Part shown: positions 38,121 to 50,116 of the stretch, piece by piece
Layout: each line of letters opens with the position of its first letter
Position numbering within the stretch: position 1 is the first letter of the stretch
Source of the DNA: Neocallimastix lanati (nom. inval.)
Taxonomy: Eukaryota > Neocallimastigomycota > Neocallimastigomycetes > Neocallimastigales > Neocallimastigaceae
Length of the DNA: 60,000 nt
Reading direction: 5' to 3'
NCBI GenBank assembly: GCA_016946835.1
Contig: JACVTC010000057.1
Span: forward strand, 188,001 to 248,000
Translations under genes and position numbers: made by a program
Notes under the pieces: generated by a model
Told to the model about the DNA's origin: nothing
What the model saw: only the letters and a program-made list of their open reading frames with translations
Database searches by the model: none

Positions 38121-38714
38121 GCGTGTAAATTTAAATTTATTTTTTTTTTTTTTCTTTTTCTTTTTGTCTTTTCTTCTTATAGTTTATTTCTTATAATGTA
38201 TAATAAATATTTTATAAATATATAAATAATGTTATATTAAAAAGCTTAAATATTCTATTTAAAATTGAATGATAGCTTCATTTAATTATTTTATATTATT
38301 AATAAATAATAGTTATTATTATAAAATGAAATGCTCATAAATTAAAATTTTTTTTCTTATATTGAATAATAAAATAGTTTTTAAAGTAGAATATAATACA
38401 TTTGAAGAAAATAATTAATAGTTTAAAGGTAAAATATATTATAATGATATTGCATTAAAATATTAAAAACAAATACTTCTTAATATTTCATATTTCATAT
38501 AATAAAAACAATTGTGAAATTTGTTAATTAAAAAAATATTATATAAAAATTTAAAACAAAAAAAATTAAATTTTTAAAGTTATTAATTTAGACAATATAA
38601 CAAAATAATATTAATTATATATAATGTTATATTATTTAAATTCATTATTTACATAAAATTATTTTATATTTATTATTTAATTATTTTACTATTATTCATT
38701 TATTCATTTACTCT

Positions 38715-38757
<43 letters not shown>

Positions 38758-39232
38758 TCAAATATAAAATTTTTTAATATATAATACTTCTTCATTTATA
38801 TATTAATATTTTTATTTATATTTAGCATATACAAATCTTTTTTATGTTATTACTTTTTATTTATTTATTATTAATATTTATATTTATTTATTTATTTACT
38901 TATTTAGTTTATAATTATTCTTTTATTATATATTGCTTTTTATTTATTTATTTATTTATTTATTTATAAATAATATTAATTATTGTGTAAATTAATGAAT
39001 TTATTTAATATATGTAATAATACATTATTACTGGTTTTGTATATATTATTTTTTTATTTATATAGCAATAATGTATTAAAATTTTTTCATTTATTTACTT
39101 TTCAATAATTATATTATATTACAAATTTTTTTTATCAACATCTTTCTAATAAACATTGATATTATCTATAAAAAAATTAAAATATAAATCATAAAATCCT
39201 ATACAAGTAATGATTTAAACTTAATATTATTT
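36994..39232. other. AT-rich intergenic region
   Basis: Contains the likely F-box gene promoter on the left and the 3' flank of the GH16 gene on the right, both minus-strand genes. (TTTTA)n occurs near 37580-37621, an A-run at 38083-38118 and (TTTA)n tracts near 38710-38758 and 38880-38966. No exon recognised. Confidence 0.5.
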
Positions 39233-42200
39233 TTATTTCTTTTGGTAAACACGAACATAGTCAACAATCATTTCTGGACGAGTCCATTGAGGAGTATCAC
39301 GATTATAGTCAAATGAACCAATACTTTCAAAGTAATTTCCACCTACTGCAACATTCAATAAAAGATGGAATTTTTCATCAAATGGTTGACGAATATCCTT
39401 GTATGGATTACTTCCTTTTCCAGACCAGAAACTTCTACGAAGATCAACAAAGAATGTAACCTCTTCATCGACTGAGAATAATAAATAGTCTTCTTCCCAA
39501 TCTAATCCATAAACATGGAAATCATTGATAACGTTAGAAACATTATTTGCTTTAGATGTGAAATCATTATTTGGCCATTGACCTCCATAATGAATGGCAT
39601 TACCAAATTCATCAGGAACTTGTCCTCTAGCTTCCATGATATCAATTTCTCCTGAAGCTGCCCATGTACCATAAACATCGTCTTGTGGTAACATCCATAT
39701 AGCTGGCCAAAGATATGGACCTGCTGGTAATTTAGCCTTAACTCTAACTTTACCATACTTCCAAGCCTTACCACTCTTATAAGTTCTAATACGACCACTA
39801 GTAACACTTTGAGTCCATCCACATGAATTTTCGTTATTATTAGTACATGTTTTCATTTCTTCATTAGTTAATCTATATTCACCTTTTGGAATTGCCTTAA
39901 GATGTAACTGACCATCTTTAACAAATATATTTTCCTCGTGGTCAACATAACATTGTTTTTCTCCATTACCACCTCCCCAACAATTAACTTCAACGTCCCA
40001 TACAGATCTATCTAATTTATCACCTTCAAATTCATCCGAAAATACTAATTTATAATCATTTAAACTTGGAATAGCTGGAGCTTTGGAATCTTCCGGTGGT
40101 GTAGTTGGTAAAGGTATAATTGGTTTAACTTCAGTAATATGATCTGGTAATTGATACACACGAACATAATCAATAATCATTTCTGGACGAGTCCATTGAG
40201 GAGTATCACGATTATAGTCAAATGAACCAATACTTTCAAAGTAATTTCCACCTACTGCAACATTCAATAAAAGATGGAATTTTTCATCAAATGGTTGACG
40301 AATATCCTTGTATGGATTACTTCCTTTTCCAGACCAGAAACTTCTACGAAGATCAACAAAGAATGTAACCTCTTCATCGACTGAGAATAATAAATAGTCT
40401 TCTTCCCAATCTAATCCATAAACATGGAAATCATTGATAACGTTAGAAACATTATTTGCTTTAGATGTGAAATCATTATTTGGCCATTGACCTCCATAAT
40501 GAATGGCATTACCAAATTCATCAGGAACTTGTCCTCTAGCTTCCATGATATCAATTTCTCCTGAAGCTGCCCATGTACCATAAACATCGTCTTGTGGTAA
40601 CATCCATATAGCTGGCCAAAGATATGGACCTGCTGGTAATTTAGCCTTAACTCTAACTTTACCATACTTCCAAGCATGACCACTCTTATAAGTTCTAATA
40701 CGACCACTAGTAACACTTTGAGTCCATCCACATGAATTCTCATTATTATTAGTGCATGATTTCTTTTCCTCATCAGTTAATTTATATTCACCTTTTGGTA
40801 TAGCCTTAATATGTAACTGACCATCTTTAACAAATATATTTTCCTCATGATCAACATAACATTGTTTTTCTCCATTACCACCTCCCCAACAATTTACTTC
40901 AACGTCCCATACAGATTTATCTAGTTCATTACCGTCAAATTCATCTGAAAATACTAATTTATATTTATCTAAACTTGGAATAGCTGGAGCTTTAGAATCT
41001 TCTGGTGGTGAAGTTGATAAAGGTGGTTTAGTTTCAGAGATATGGCGTGGTAATTGATAAACACGAACATAATCAATAATCATTTCTGGACGAGTCCATT
41101 GAGGAGTATCACGATTATAGTCAAATGAACCAATACTTTCAAAGTAATTTCCACCTACTGCAACATTCAATAAAAGATGGAATTTTTCATCAAATGGTTG
41201 ACGAATATCCTTGTATGGATTACTTCCTTTTCCAGAATAGAAGCTTTTACGAAGATCAACAGTAAAGTATTCGACTTCATCAACACTAAAAATGAGGAAA
41301 TTCTCTTCCCAATCTAATCCATAAACATGGAAATCATTGATAACATCTTTAACAGAAGCAGTTTCAGATGAAAAAACATTATTTGGCCATTGACCTCCAT
41401 AATGAATGGCATGACCTACAGCATCCGGAACTTGTCCTCTAGCTTCCATGATATCAATTTCTCCTGAAGCTGCCCATGTACCATAAACATCGTCTTGTGG
41501 TAACATCCATATAGCTGGCCAAAGATATGGACCTGCTGGTAATTTAGCCTTAACTCTAACTTTACCATACTTCCAAGCATGACCACTCTTATAAGTTCTA
41601 ATACGACCACTAGTAACACTTTGAGTCCATCCACATGAATTCTCATTATTATTAGTGCATGATTTCTTTTCCTCATCAGTTAATTTATATTCACCTTTTG
41701 GTATAGCCTTAATATGTAACTGACCATCTTTAACAAATATATTTTCCTCATGATCAACATAACATTGTTTTTCTCCATTACCACCTCCCCAACAATTAAC
41801 TTCAACATCCCATACAGATTTATCTAACTCATCACCATCAAATTCATCTGAAAAAACAAGTTTCATCTCATCTATTGATCTTATTGTTGGTTCACTAAAT
41901 TGTGATTCATCAACAGTAGTTGTTGTTTTGGTGCTAGTTGTTGTTTTGGTTTTGGTTGTTGTCTTTTTTATAGTAGTAGTGGTTGTTGTTTTTTGATAGC
42001 ATCTATCTTTTAAACCACACCATTCATCATTTTCTATACCCCATTCACCATCATTATCAGTATAAATAATATTACATTCATTACAACATGAGTATCCTAA
42101 TTTTTCTGCAAAACATTCCTTTGGTTGATTATTACATAAGAATGGTATAATACCACACCATTCACCATTTTCTACACCCCAATCACCACTTTCATCTGTA

Positions 42201-42735
42201 TAAACTACAGTACATGAATTTGAACAGCATTTGTAACCAATAGATTCAAATGTACATTCATTTTGTGGCTCTGGTTCTGGCTCTGGTTCTGGTTCAGGTT
42301 CTTCATCACCTAATCCTGCACCATATACTAATTCATTATTAACACATGAATAAACAGCTGGGTCGTAACATCCACCATTACAGCCTTTCAAACCAACGGG
42401 ACTATTTTTTTATAATATATAACAAAATTTAATTACTAAGTAAATATATTGCTTATAAATAATATTTAATATTATAATATCATTCTTCATATTTATTCAT
42501 GAATATTAAATTATTTTTAAGCTTTAATTTGGATACCATGAATATATATATATATATATATATTTGAAAATAATATAAAAATTTAATAATACCATAATAA
42601 ATCATTAGCTAAGCAAACATAATTTTGAGGAGAATAGCATTGTTTACCGCAAGATTTTAAATTCTCTCCGCACTGGGCGTTTACATTTTTTAATAATGAT
42701 ATTAATAAAACTATAAAGTCTATTTTTTTAAACAT
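39233..42735 (-). CDS. Secreted cellulosomal GH16 glucanase, two dockerins and three catalytic domains
   Basis: Exons 42735-42593 and 42401-39233 join (GT-AG) to 3312 nt, 1103 residues. Order: a signal peptide (1-20, MFKKIDFIVLLISLLKNVNA); a Cys-rich region (21-75) with two CG-x-x-CYSPQNYVC/CYDPAVYSC-like units, resembling the fungal carbohydrate-binding module CBM52; an EP repeat; two fungal dockerins (about 95-137 and 142-182, with CC-x(1-2)-C-x-x-x-YTD and EWCG motifs); a Thr/Lys linker; and three GH16 domains at about 227-497, 529-798 and 832-1101. Each carries SGEIDIMEARG, with the nucleophile and acid/base Glu at 362/367, 663/668 and 966/971. The E-x-D-x-x-E spacing is that of laminarinase-type enzymes acting on beta-1,3(-1,4)-glucans. 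Linkers carry PPEDSKAPAIPSL twice. Fungal dockerins bind the scaffoldin of anaerobic-fungus cellulosomes outside the cell. Catalytic domains look bacterial-like, so horizontal acquisition is plausible but untested. Confidence 0.95.
39242..41863 (-). repeat. Triplicated GH16 coding unit (about 905 bp period)
   Basis: The three catalytic domains are encoded at 41863-41054, 40960-40151 and 40051-39242. Spacing is 903 and 909 bp. Domains 2 and 3 look identical by eye over roughly 500 bp of their 3' halves (39269-39772 versus 40178-40681). Domains 1 and 2 are nearly identical in their 5' halves. The three domains therefore form a mosaic rather than three evenly diverged copies. Confidence 0.93.
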
Positions 42736-43840
42736 TTTTTTAATATCAATTAATTTTAAAAAAAAAGAAACGATTAAAAAAAAATTTTTTTTTTATAATA
42801 TATATATCCTGTATATAATCAATTAAATTTTTGATAAAATTAAATCAAAAAATTAAATAAAAATATTTAATTTTTATTTAGTTTAATAATATCTATATTT
42901 TTTTATTGTTTTTTATTATTTTTATTACGTCCAAATATCTATGCTTTGTTTTTAATTTAATTTTTTAAAAATTAAATAAAATACAAAAAGAATTAATTTT
43001 TTAAAAGATCAAAAGAAAAAAGAATTTTTATATTAAAATTCCTTAAATTTCTTTTCTTGAAATAATAAAAAAAAATGAAAAAAAAATATACAAAAAAAAT
43101 TGTGTTTTTATATCTTTTTTTAGAATTTAAGAAATTTTAAAAATTAATTCAATATACAAAATATATTGGTAATATATTATATATTATTTTAATATATTTA
43201 TCTTATGATAATACTAATATTAATTATAATTCATTATATTAATTTGTATTTTATTAAATAATGTATCATAAATAATAAGAATAATAGTAAAATTAATAAT
43301 ATATATTTTTATATAAAATGAAAATGAAAAATTATAATACAAAGTTATTTACGATAAATGTTAAAATTTATAAATAAATTAAAGCTATAGGCCAATTTCA
43401 TTTAAATAATTAATTAATAAAATTATCAGTTTTTTGTGTTACTTTAGTCACAAATTTAAATTTTAATTTTAATAAAATAACACTTATATTATTAAAAGAA
43501 GAGCAAACGGAAATAAATAAATTAAGTTTTCCCAAAAAAATAATAAATAAAATAAATTAAAATAAAAAAAAAAAAATATATATATATATATATAAAATTA
43601 AAATACTAAAATAATAAAAAAAAATTCATTAGTGATATGAAATGAAAAATAACCTTAATTATTAATAAATTATTTTATTAGTAATTACATAAAAATAAAT
43701 TAATTAATCACTTGATTAATTATCATATGATTTATAAAATTATACAAAAATAACGTGATATAAGATAAATTTATGTAATATCATATAAAATGCATAAAAT
43801 TAATGTAAACATAAAATTTACGTTATAAATTTTATGTTAT

Positions 43841-44008
43841 GTAAATATGTAAATAATTTATAAATTAAGTTTTATTTTATTTCATTTTAATTATTTGTAA
43901 ATATGTAAATAATTTATAAATTAAGTCTTATTTTATTTCATTTTAATTATTTGTAAGTATGCAAATAATTTATAAATTAAGTTTTATTTTATTTCATTTT
44001 AATTATTT
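43841..44008. repeat. 56-bp tandem repeat, three units
   Basis: Three consecutive units built on GTAAATATGTAAATAATTTA, then TAAATTAAGTTTTATTTTAT, then TTCATTTTAATTATTT, differing by single bases (for example GTAAGTATGC in the third). Confidence 0.9.
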
Positions 44009-44225
44009 TTATTATATTTTTATTATATTTTTATTATATTTTTATTATATTTTTATTATATTTTTATTATATTTTTATTATATTTTTATTATATTTTTAT
44101 TATATTTTTATTATATTTTTATTATATTTTTATTATATTTTTATTATATTTTTATTATATTTTTATTATATTTTTATTATATTGTTATTATATTGTTATT
44201 ATATTTTTATTATATTTTTATATAT
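44009..44225. repeat. 11-bp array (TTATTATATTT)n
   Basis: About 20 tandem copies of TATTATATTTT/TTATTATATTT. Two adjacent units near 44183-44200 carry TTG in place of TTT. The array starts at the edge of the 56-bp repeat. Confidence 0.92.
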
Positions 44226-44804
44226 TTTTATATATTATAATTTTTATAAATATTTTTATTTTTTATATATTTAACTAAATAAATAATTTTTATTTTAAAA
44301 TAGTCTATAATTAAAGAGAATTATAAAAGAATACTTTTTCTTTATATTAACTCTTTGCAATTCAATGAAATTCAAAGTAGTTAAAATTATAATAGTGAAT
44401 TTGCCATAATTAAAATATATTTTTATTAATAAAATTAGTTTAGTAATATTAAAATATGAATTTATAAAATTTAGTATTTAATTAAATAAATTTAAATTAT
44501 AAAATAAATAAATAAATATTTTTTAATAAATGAATAAATAAAATTATATTTATACTAATAAATTACATAAATAAATAAATATAACTTCTCCCAGTAAGAG
44601 ATACTGAACCAGGAATACTTTATCATTAGCTTTCATGTAATATGAAATAATAATAGTCCATATATTAAAATATAAATTAAATCAGAATGAATAATTTAAA
44701 TCTAATGAGTAATATGATAAAAATACATTGATATTAAAATATTAAGTTGATTAAATATCTTGAAAATAATTTAAATAATTGAGGATGAAATTTAACATTA
44801 CGAA

Positions 44805-44917
44805 AATATTAAAATAATAGAATATAATAAAATTAAATAAATTGAAAAACAGTTTAAAATAATTAAAATAATAGAATATAATAAAATTAAACAAATTGAA
44901 AAACAGTTTAAAATAAA
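44805..44917. repeat. Tandem duplication of about 56 bp
   Basis: Two copies of a unit beginning ATTAAAATAATAGAATATAA and ending ATTGAAAAACAGTTTAAAAT, with one T/C difference visible. Related degenerate units continue to about 45070. Confidence 0.8.
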
Positions 44918-47205
44918 GTATATAAAATAAATATCTTTAAAAAAAAATTAAAATATTTGAATAAAATAAAATTTAATAAATTGAAAATTATTGAGAATAT
45001 TTTAAAATAATAATATTAAATAAATTGAAAATTATTGAGAATAATTGAAAATAATTGAAAATAATAAAATTAATTGGAAGTAATTTAAAATAAATGAGTA
45101 TCATTAATATAATATCATTTTTTATATTAATTAACAATTTTGCCTTATTATTTTTGGCAAGTTTTTAATTATTACATTATAAACTAAAATTTATAACTAC
45201 AATGATATTTTAAGTTGATTAAATATTAGAGTTATAAATTGGTGACAAAAAATTAATCATTATTATTTATTATTTTATTACTATTTCATATTTTTATCAA
45301 TTTATAATAATAATTTTTTTATATTATTTATTATTACTTTGTATTTTATTTTTTAAATTTATATATTCCAAACAATAATTATAAATTTTTAATACTTATG
45401 AAATATATATATTACTTTTATATTTTGAATATTTCAGTAAATAAATGAATAAAAAGAAAATATTTCTTAGAAGTAATCAGCTTTTAAAAAAAATTTTTTA
45501 AGCAAACAAAATTTAAACATAGAATGAATTAAATTTATTGAAAATTAGTATATAATCTGTTAAATATTAGTTGTCCTCCATGGATTTTTCTTTATACTAA
45601 ATATTACATGAATAATTATAACATTAAACAAAGTTTTTATTTCAAATAAACATTTTACTTAAAATATTTGAAATATTTGTATAACAAATTTCTTATATAA
45701 ATAAATATTTATACTAATATTAAATTACTAATGTTTATATAAAAAAATTTTTGATTTACCTGAAAATGAATATAATAATTTCTTTATGAACTTTTTTTAA
45801 ACTATTTTTATATATTTATAATCATTAACTTTAAATTAATATTTAACTTGTTATTATATTTAAAAATACAATAACAAATTAAATATCAATTACCTAATTA
45901 AGCGTTTTCGATATGATAATTAATAATTACAGAAAATACTTGTTTTAATAAAGCTCTAACACATGAATTTATTGTTTATATTAATATTTATACATATCTA
46001 CAACATCATATTTATATACATAGTATATACATGAAAATTTTAGTATATATATAATCTTTTTGCCTAAGAACTTATATATAAATTCTACCAATATAAAAAT
46101 ATAATCAAATAAATTGATAATAAATATACATTATACATTATACATATAAATATATTGATATTTAAAAACTCAACATATAAAACGTAATACACAAAAATTT
46201 GAATTAAACAAAAAATGTAAAATATCTTAAATCAATAAATAATATATAATTTTGAAAATATGAAAGAAAATATTCTTGATAATCTAATTAAAAAATATTC
46301 TTTTCTAATTAATACTTTATTAAAAAAAATAAAATAAAATAAAATAATATAAAAACTATTATTTTTCTAAAAAAATTTAAATTATTAATTAAATTTAAAC
46401 CTAATCGTAGTATAATCTAATATAATAAAATCCAATAGGATTTTTTACATATGATAACTAATCATTAATTAAAATATTATATAAAGTTTGATAAATTATA
46501 TTATTATAATATTATAATTAATATACTTTTAAAAAATATTATTTATTAATTGTTATTGTAATATAATAAATAGTAATTAATAATTAATAATAAATAAATG
46601 ATAATGAATAATAAACAAATATATAAAAATATAAATTAAAGAGTAATAATAACAAATTAAAAATAAATATTATTATATTATTATGATTTTTAATACAATA
46701 AAGTATCTGTAATTTAATCATTTGTCATATTACATATTACATAAGAATAACTATATTTTTTTCTTTAAAATTATTCAATTTTAAAGAAAAAAATATATTT
46801 CGTTTGAATCTCATATTTAAATTGGAATTTAAACTTCTTTATTGTAATTTTAATATTACTATTTTCTTAGGTTTATGGAGCAACAATATTTACATTTTAT
46901 AGTAGTAACTTCAAATATCACTGTGCTATAAATACACCAAAACGTTAGAGAGTAGTTCTAATTAAAAAATAGTTCCATGTATGATAGAGTTGTTTATGTT
47001 ATGATTAATTATACCATTAAGATATCTCAAAGATAGTATAGAATTAAATAATATCAAGTAATATGAAATTTTTTCAAGAATTTTAAATGTAAATAAATGA
47101 ATCAATTAATAAATAAATAAATATATAATTAAATAAATAAATATATATATAGCCTAACCTTTAATTATACATAAATATTTAGGATTATAAAGTTTCCAAA
47201 TTTAT

Positions 47206-47237
47206 CCAATCAGTTATAAAATATAGTAATGACCAAT
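47206..47237. promoter_or_regulatory. Two CCAAT boxes upstream of fibrillarin
   Basis: CCAATCA occurs at 47206-47212 and again at 47233-47239, about 135 and 105 nt before the fibrillarin ATG, in a less AT-only patch followed by a T-tract. The spacing fits CCAAT-binding (HAP/NF-Y) sites of fungal promoters. Function is inferred from motif and position only. Confidence 0.35.
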
Positions 47238-47339
47238 CATGGCTTATTTAATTTTATTTTTTTTTTTTTTTAATTTAACAAATGTTAAATAATTTTTACT
47301 ATTGAAATTTTAAAATAATTAATATAATAATTTTTAAGA

Positions 47340-49250
47340 ATGGCATTTGGAGGTGATTGTTTAAATAATAAATTATATATAATTTTTTTTGTTCAAACAA
47401 TAAGTATAATAAAATTGATTTATATTCTTTTTTTTCAAATTAAAAGTGAAGTAAATATAAAACAATAATTTGTAATTTCAATTTAAAATTATAAGAGAAA
47501 ACAAACCAGTAATTTGATAAATTAGCAATTTAAAATTTATTTGAAAGATTACTGAAAAAGTTATCAATGGTGATATTTATGAAACTATAAAAAAGTTATG
47601 AATTTTTAAGAAAGTTAAAGAAAGAAAAGAATTGTCTTTTAAGAAAATTAATTGAATAATACAACCAATTATTGACGATTTTATTTGAAGAAAAATATTG
47701 AGAAAAATTAAAATTAAAATATTAAAATAAATTTTTTATTCAATTTTAATAGGAAATCGTGGTGCATCAAGAGGAGGCCGTGGTGGTTCTAGAGGAGGCC
47801 GTGGTGGTTTTGGTGGTCCAAAGGGTGGCCGTGGTGGCTTTGGTGGTAAAATTTAAATAATAATTGAATATATAAAATGAAATAATATAATTAATGTTCT
47901 TGCATATTAATTGATAATTAATAATTGAAAAAAAAGGTCGTGGTGGTCGTGGAGGATCTAGAGGTGGTCGTGGAGGTCGTGGAGGCCGTGGTGGTGCTAA
48001 AGGTGGCCGCGGAGGAGCCAAAGGTGGATCCAAGGTCATTGTTGAACCACACAGACATGAAGGTGTCTTCGTTGGTAGAGGTAAAGAAGATTTATTACTT
48101 ACCAAAAATCTTGTTCCAGGAGAAAGTGTTTATGGTGAAAAAAGAATTTCAGTTGATGTAAGTATATTTATAAATATATTAAGTGAAATTTTAGGTTGTC
48201 TAAATTTAAATATTAATTTATGTATTTTTATTAAAATGTTATATTTTAATATAATAAAAAGAATGCTGATGGTACTAAGACTGAATATCGTGTTTGGAAT
48301 CCATTCAGATCTAAGCTTGCTGCCGGTATTTTAGGTGGTATTGATCATATTCACATTGCTCCAGGTAAAAAAGTGTTATATCTTGGTGGTGCTTCAGGTA
48401 CTACTGTATCTCATGTTGCTGATATTGTTGGTCCAGTAAGTAGAATCTTTTATTGTTATTATAAAGTTTTGTAATATTAATATATTTTTAAAAGTATTAT
48501 ATCATTAAATGTATTTGCGTTATATAATTTAACTTAAATAAAGAAATTGAAATTTGTTTTTCAAATAATTTATTTAAGATAAAGTTTTATTAAGTGTTTT
48601 TCAAAAATATTAAATATAAAGAAAGTATACATGAGATTTGAATTGTATATATAAATTATAAATCATATATATAATTATGATAATAATGCATACAGAAAAA
48701 CACTTGGTAATGATCTTAACCTAATCATTAAATGAATATAATTGTTTTTTTTATTATTATTGGTAAAAAAAAATTATATTTAATTTAAAAAAAAATCGTG
48801 ATCATTATAATAAATATTAAAAAATAATTATAGACTGGTGTTGTTTATGCCGTAGAATTCTCACATCGTGTTGGTCGTGAATTAATTGCTATGGCCAAGA
48901 AACGTACTAATGTTATTCCAATTATTGAAGATGCCCGTTACCCACAAAAGTACAGAATGCTTGTTTCTATGGTTGATGTCGTTTTTGCTGATGTTGCACA
49001 ACCAGATCAAGCTAGAATTATTGCTCTTAATTCACACATGTTTTTAAAAACTGGAGGTCATATTGTTATTTCTATCAAGGCTAATTGTATTGATTCAACA
49101 ATGGAAGCTGCTAAAGTTTTTGCCTCTGAAGTGAAGAAAATGCAAGCTGAAATGATTAAACCACAAGAACAATTAACCCTAGAACCATATGAACGTGATC
49201 ACGCTTTAGTTGTTGGTGAATATCGTGCTGCTCCAAAGAAGAAGAATTAA
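47340..49250 (+). CDS. FBL: Fibrillarin, box C/D snoRNP 2'-O-methyltransferase, five exons
   Basis: Exons 47340-47352, 47753-47845, 47937-48157, 48262-48435 and 48834-49250 join through GT-AG introns to 918 nt, 305 residues (human about 321). The N-terminus is a Gly/Arg-rich GAR domain (RGG repeats, residues 5 to about 65). The methyltransferase domain follows: a [19 protein letters not shown] start, [15 protein letters not shown], the SAM-binding loop [40 protein letters not shown]-type [19 protein letters not shown] and the C-terminal [20 protein letters not shown]. It methylates rRNA and histone H2A Gln in the nucleolus, guided by C/D snoRNAs with Nop56, Nop58 and Snu13. The first exon encodes only four codons plus one nt, inferred from frame (ATG GCA TTT GGA G) and the following acceptor. 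Exon 5 is certain; exon 1 is the least certain. Confidence 0.95.
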
Positions 49251-49604
49251 AATCAATAAAATAGATTAATAAAATACAGAAGTTCTTATATATATATATA
49301 TTAAAAATTTTTTTTCCATATATTTTTTTTTTCTTTTTTTTCATTTTATTTAAAGAAAATTAAAGATATACTTGAACATATATTTTTTTTTGTATTCAGG
49401 ATCTAAAGCAAAGTTCATTTTTAAATTTATTATCTAATTTATTCTTCATATAATTTTCATTATTATTTTTTTTTATATATTTAAATAATTTATTAAAATT
49501 AAGCAAAATAATTATCTTTCAAAAATTATATATATATATTTATATATGTATATATTTTACCATTTAAAATACATTCATATCATAAAATAATACTAAATAA
49601 ATAA

Positions 49605-49639
<35 letters not shown>

Positions 49640-49899
49640 ATATAAATTAATTCATTAGTGTTACGTATGATTTTAGGAAATTTAAAATGTTCAATTTAAT
49701 GATATATTATTTAAACTAATATTTATAAATTTGTAGTAGTAAATAATATATTGATATTAGGTAAAATATAATTATAAAAGTTGATATTTTTTAATAATAT
49801 ATGTTTCTTTATCTAATGCGGAAATGAGTTCAATAGAAATTAAGATGTAAATAGAAGCATAATATAAATAATTACTTATTAAAAGTAGTAAAACTATAA
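49251..49899. other. AT-rich spacer 3' of fibrillarin
   Basis: Fibrillarin 3' UTR region followed by AT-rich DNA with an A-run at 49609-49637. Nothing else recognised. Confidence 0.5.
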
Positions 49900-49945
49900 A
49901 TTAATAAAGTTATAGAAGTGTATTCTCTTCCCTGTCTAAAAAAAA
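49900..49945 (+). mobile_element. Solo LINE 3' terminus with poly-A tail
   Basis: AATAAAGTT, then GAAGTGTATTCTCTTCCCTG, then TCT and an A15 run. This equals the last about 40 nt of the LINE copy ending near 53010 plus tail. No LINE coding sequence precedes it; internal RT coding of another LINE follows it directly. It looks like an extremely 5'-truncated insertion. Confidence 0.75.
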
Positions 49946-50116
49946 AAAAAAATTATTATGGTGTTAGTATTGGTACTAAAAAATGTTGTGGTGGTCTTTT
50001 TATTGATGATATTGTTCTCATAGTACATAGTGAAAGAAAAATGAAGGCTCTACTCCGTCATGTTTTTTGTTGGGCTAATAAAAATGAAATGTCTTTTGGT
50101 ATCAATAAATGTGCTA
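49946..50116 (+). pseudogene. Older LINE, reverse transcriptase fragment (5' part of interrupted copy)
   Basis: Encodes YYGVSIGTKKCCGG, then FIDDIVLI (RT motif C, usual FADD), and ends in EMSFGINKCA at the insertion point of LINE copy B. It continues on the far side at 53049. Relative to copy B the encoded residues are about 60-70% similar, so it belongs to another subfamily or is much older. Confidence 0.8.

Larger units (their letters stand above)
42736..47205. other. AT-rich intergenic region with tandem repeats
   Basis: Divergent upstream region between the GH16 gene (minus) and the fibrillarin gene (plus). No exon, RNA or transposon recognised apart from the tandem repeats listed at 43.8-44.9 kb. 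A small GC-richer patch near 44586-44640 has no match. Confidence 0.55.

Noticed and set aside
39502-41676. Three similar frames overlapping the GH16 coding sequence in another frame
   Set aside because: They repeat only because the GH16 domain is triplicated; the main frame has the signal peptide, motifs and catalytic residues.
43959-44240. Tyr/Phe/Ile-rich frame of 93 codons
   Set aside because: Artefact of the 56-bp and 11-bp tandem repeats.
47767-48105. Antisense Pro-rich frame
   Set aside because: Shadow of the Gly/Arg-rich exons of fibrillarin.
47353-48833. Box C/D snoRNA in fibrillarin introns
   Set aside because: Near-matches (GGTGATATT, TAATGATC, ACTGA) are present but no intron has a proper RTGATGA and CTGA pair with terminal stem.
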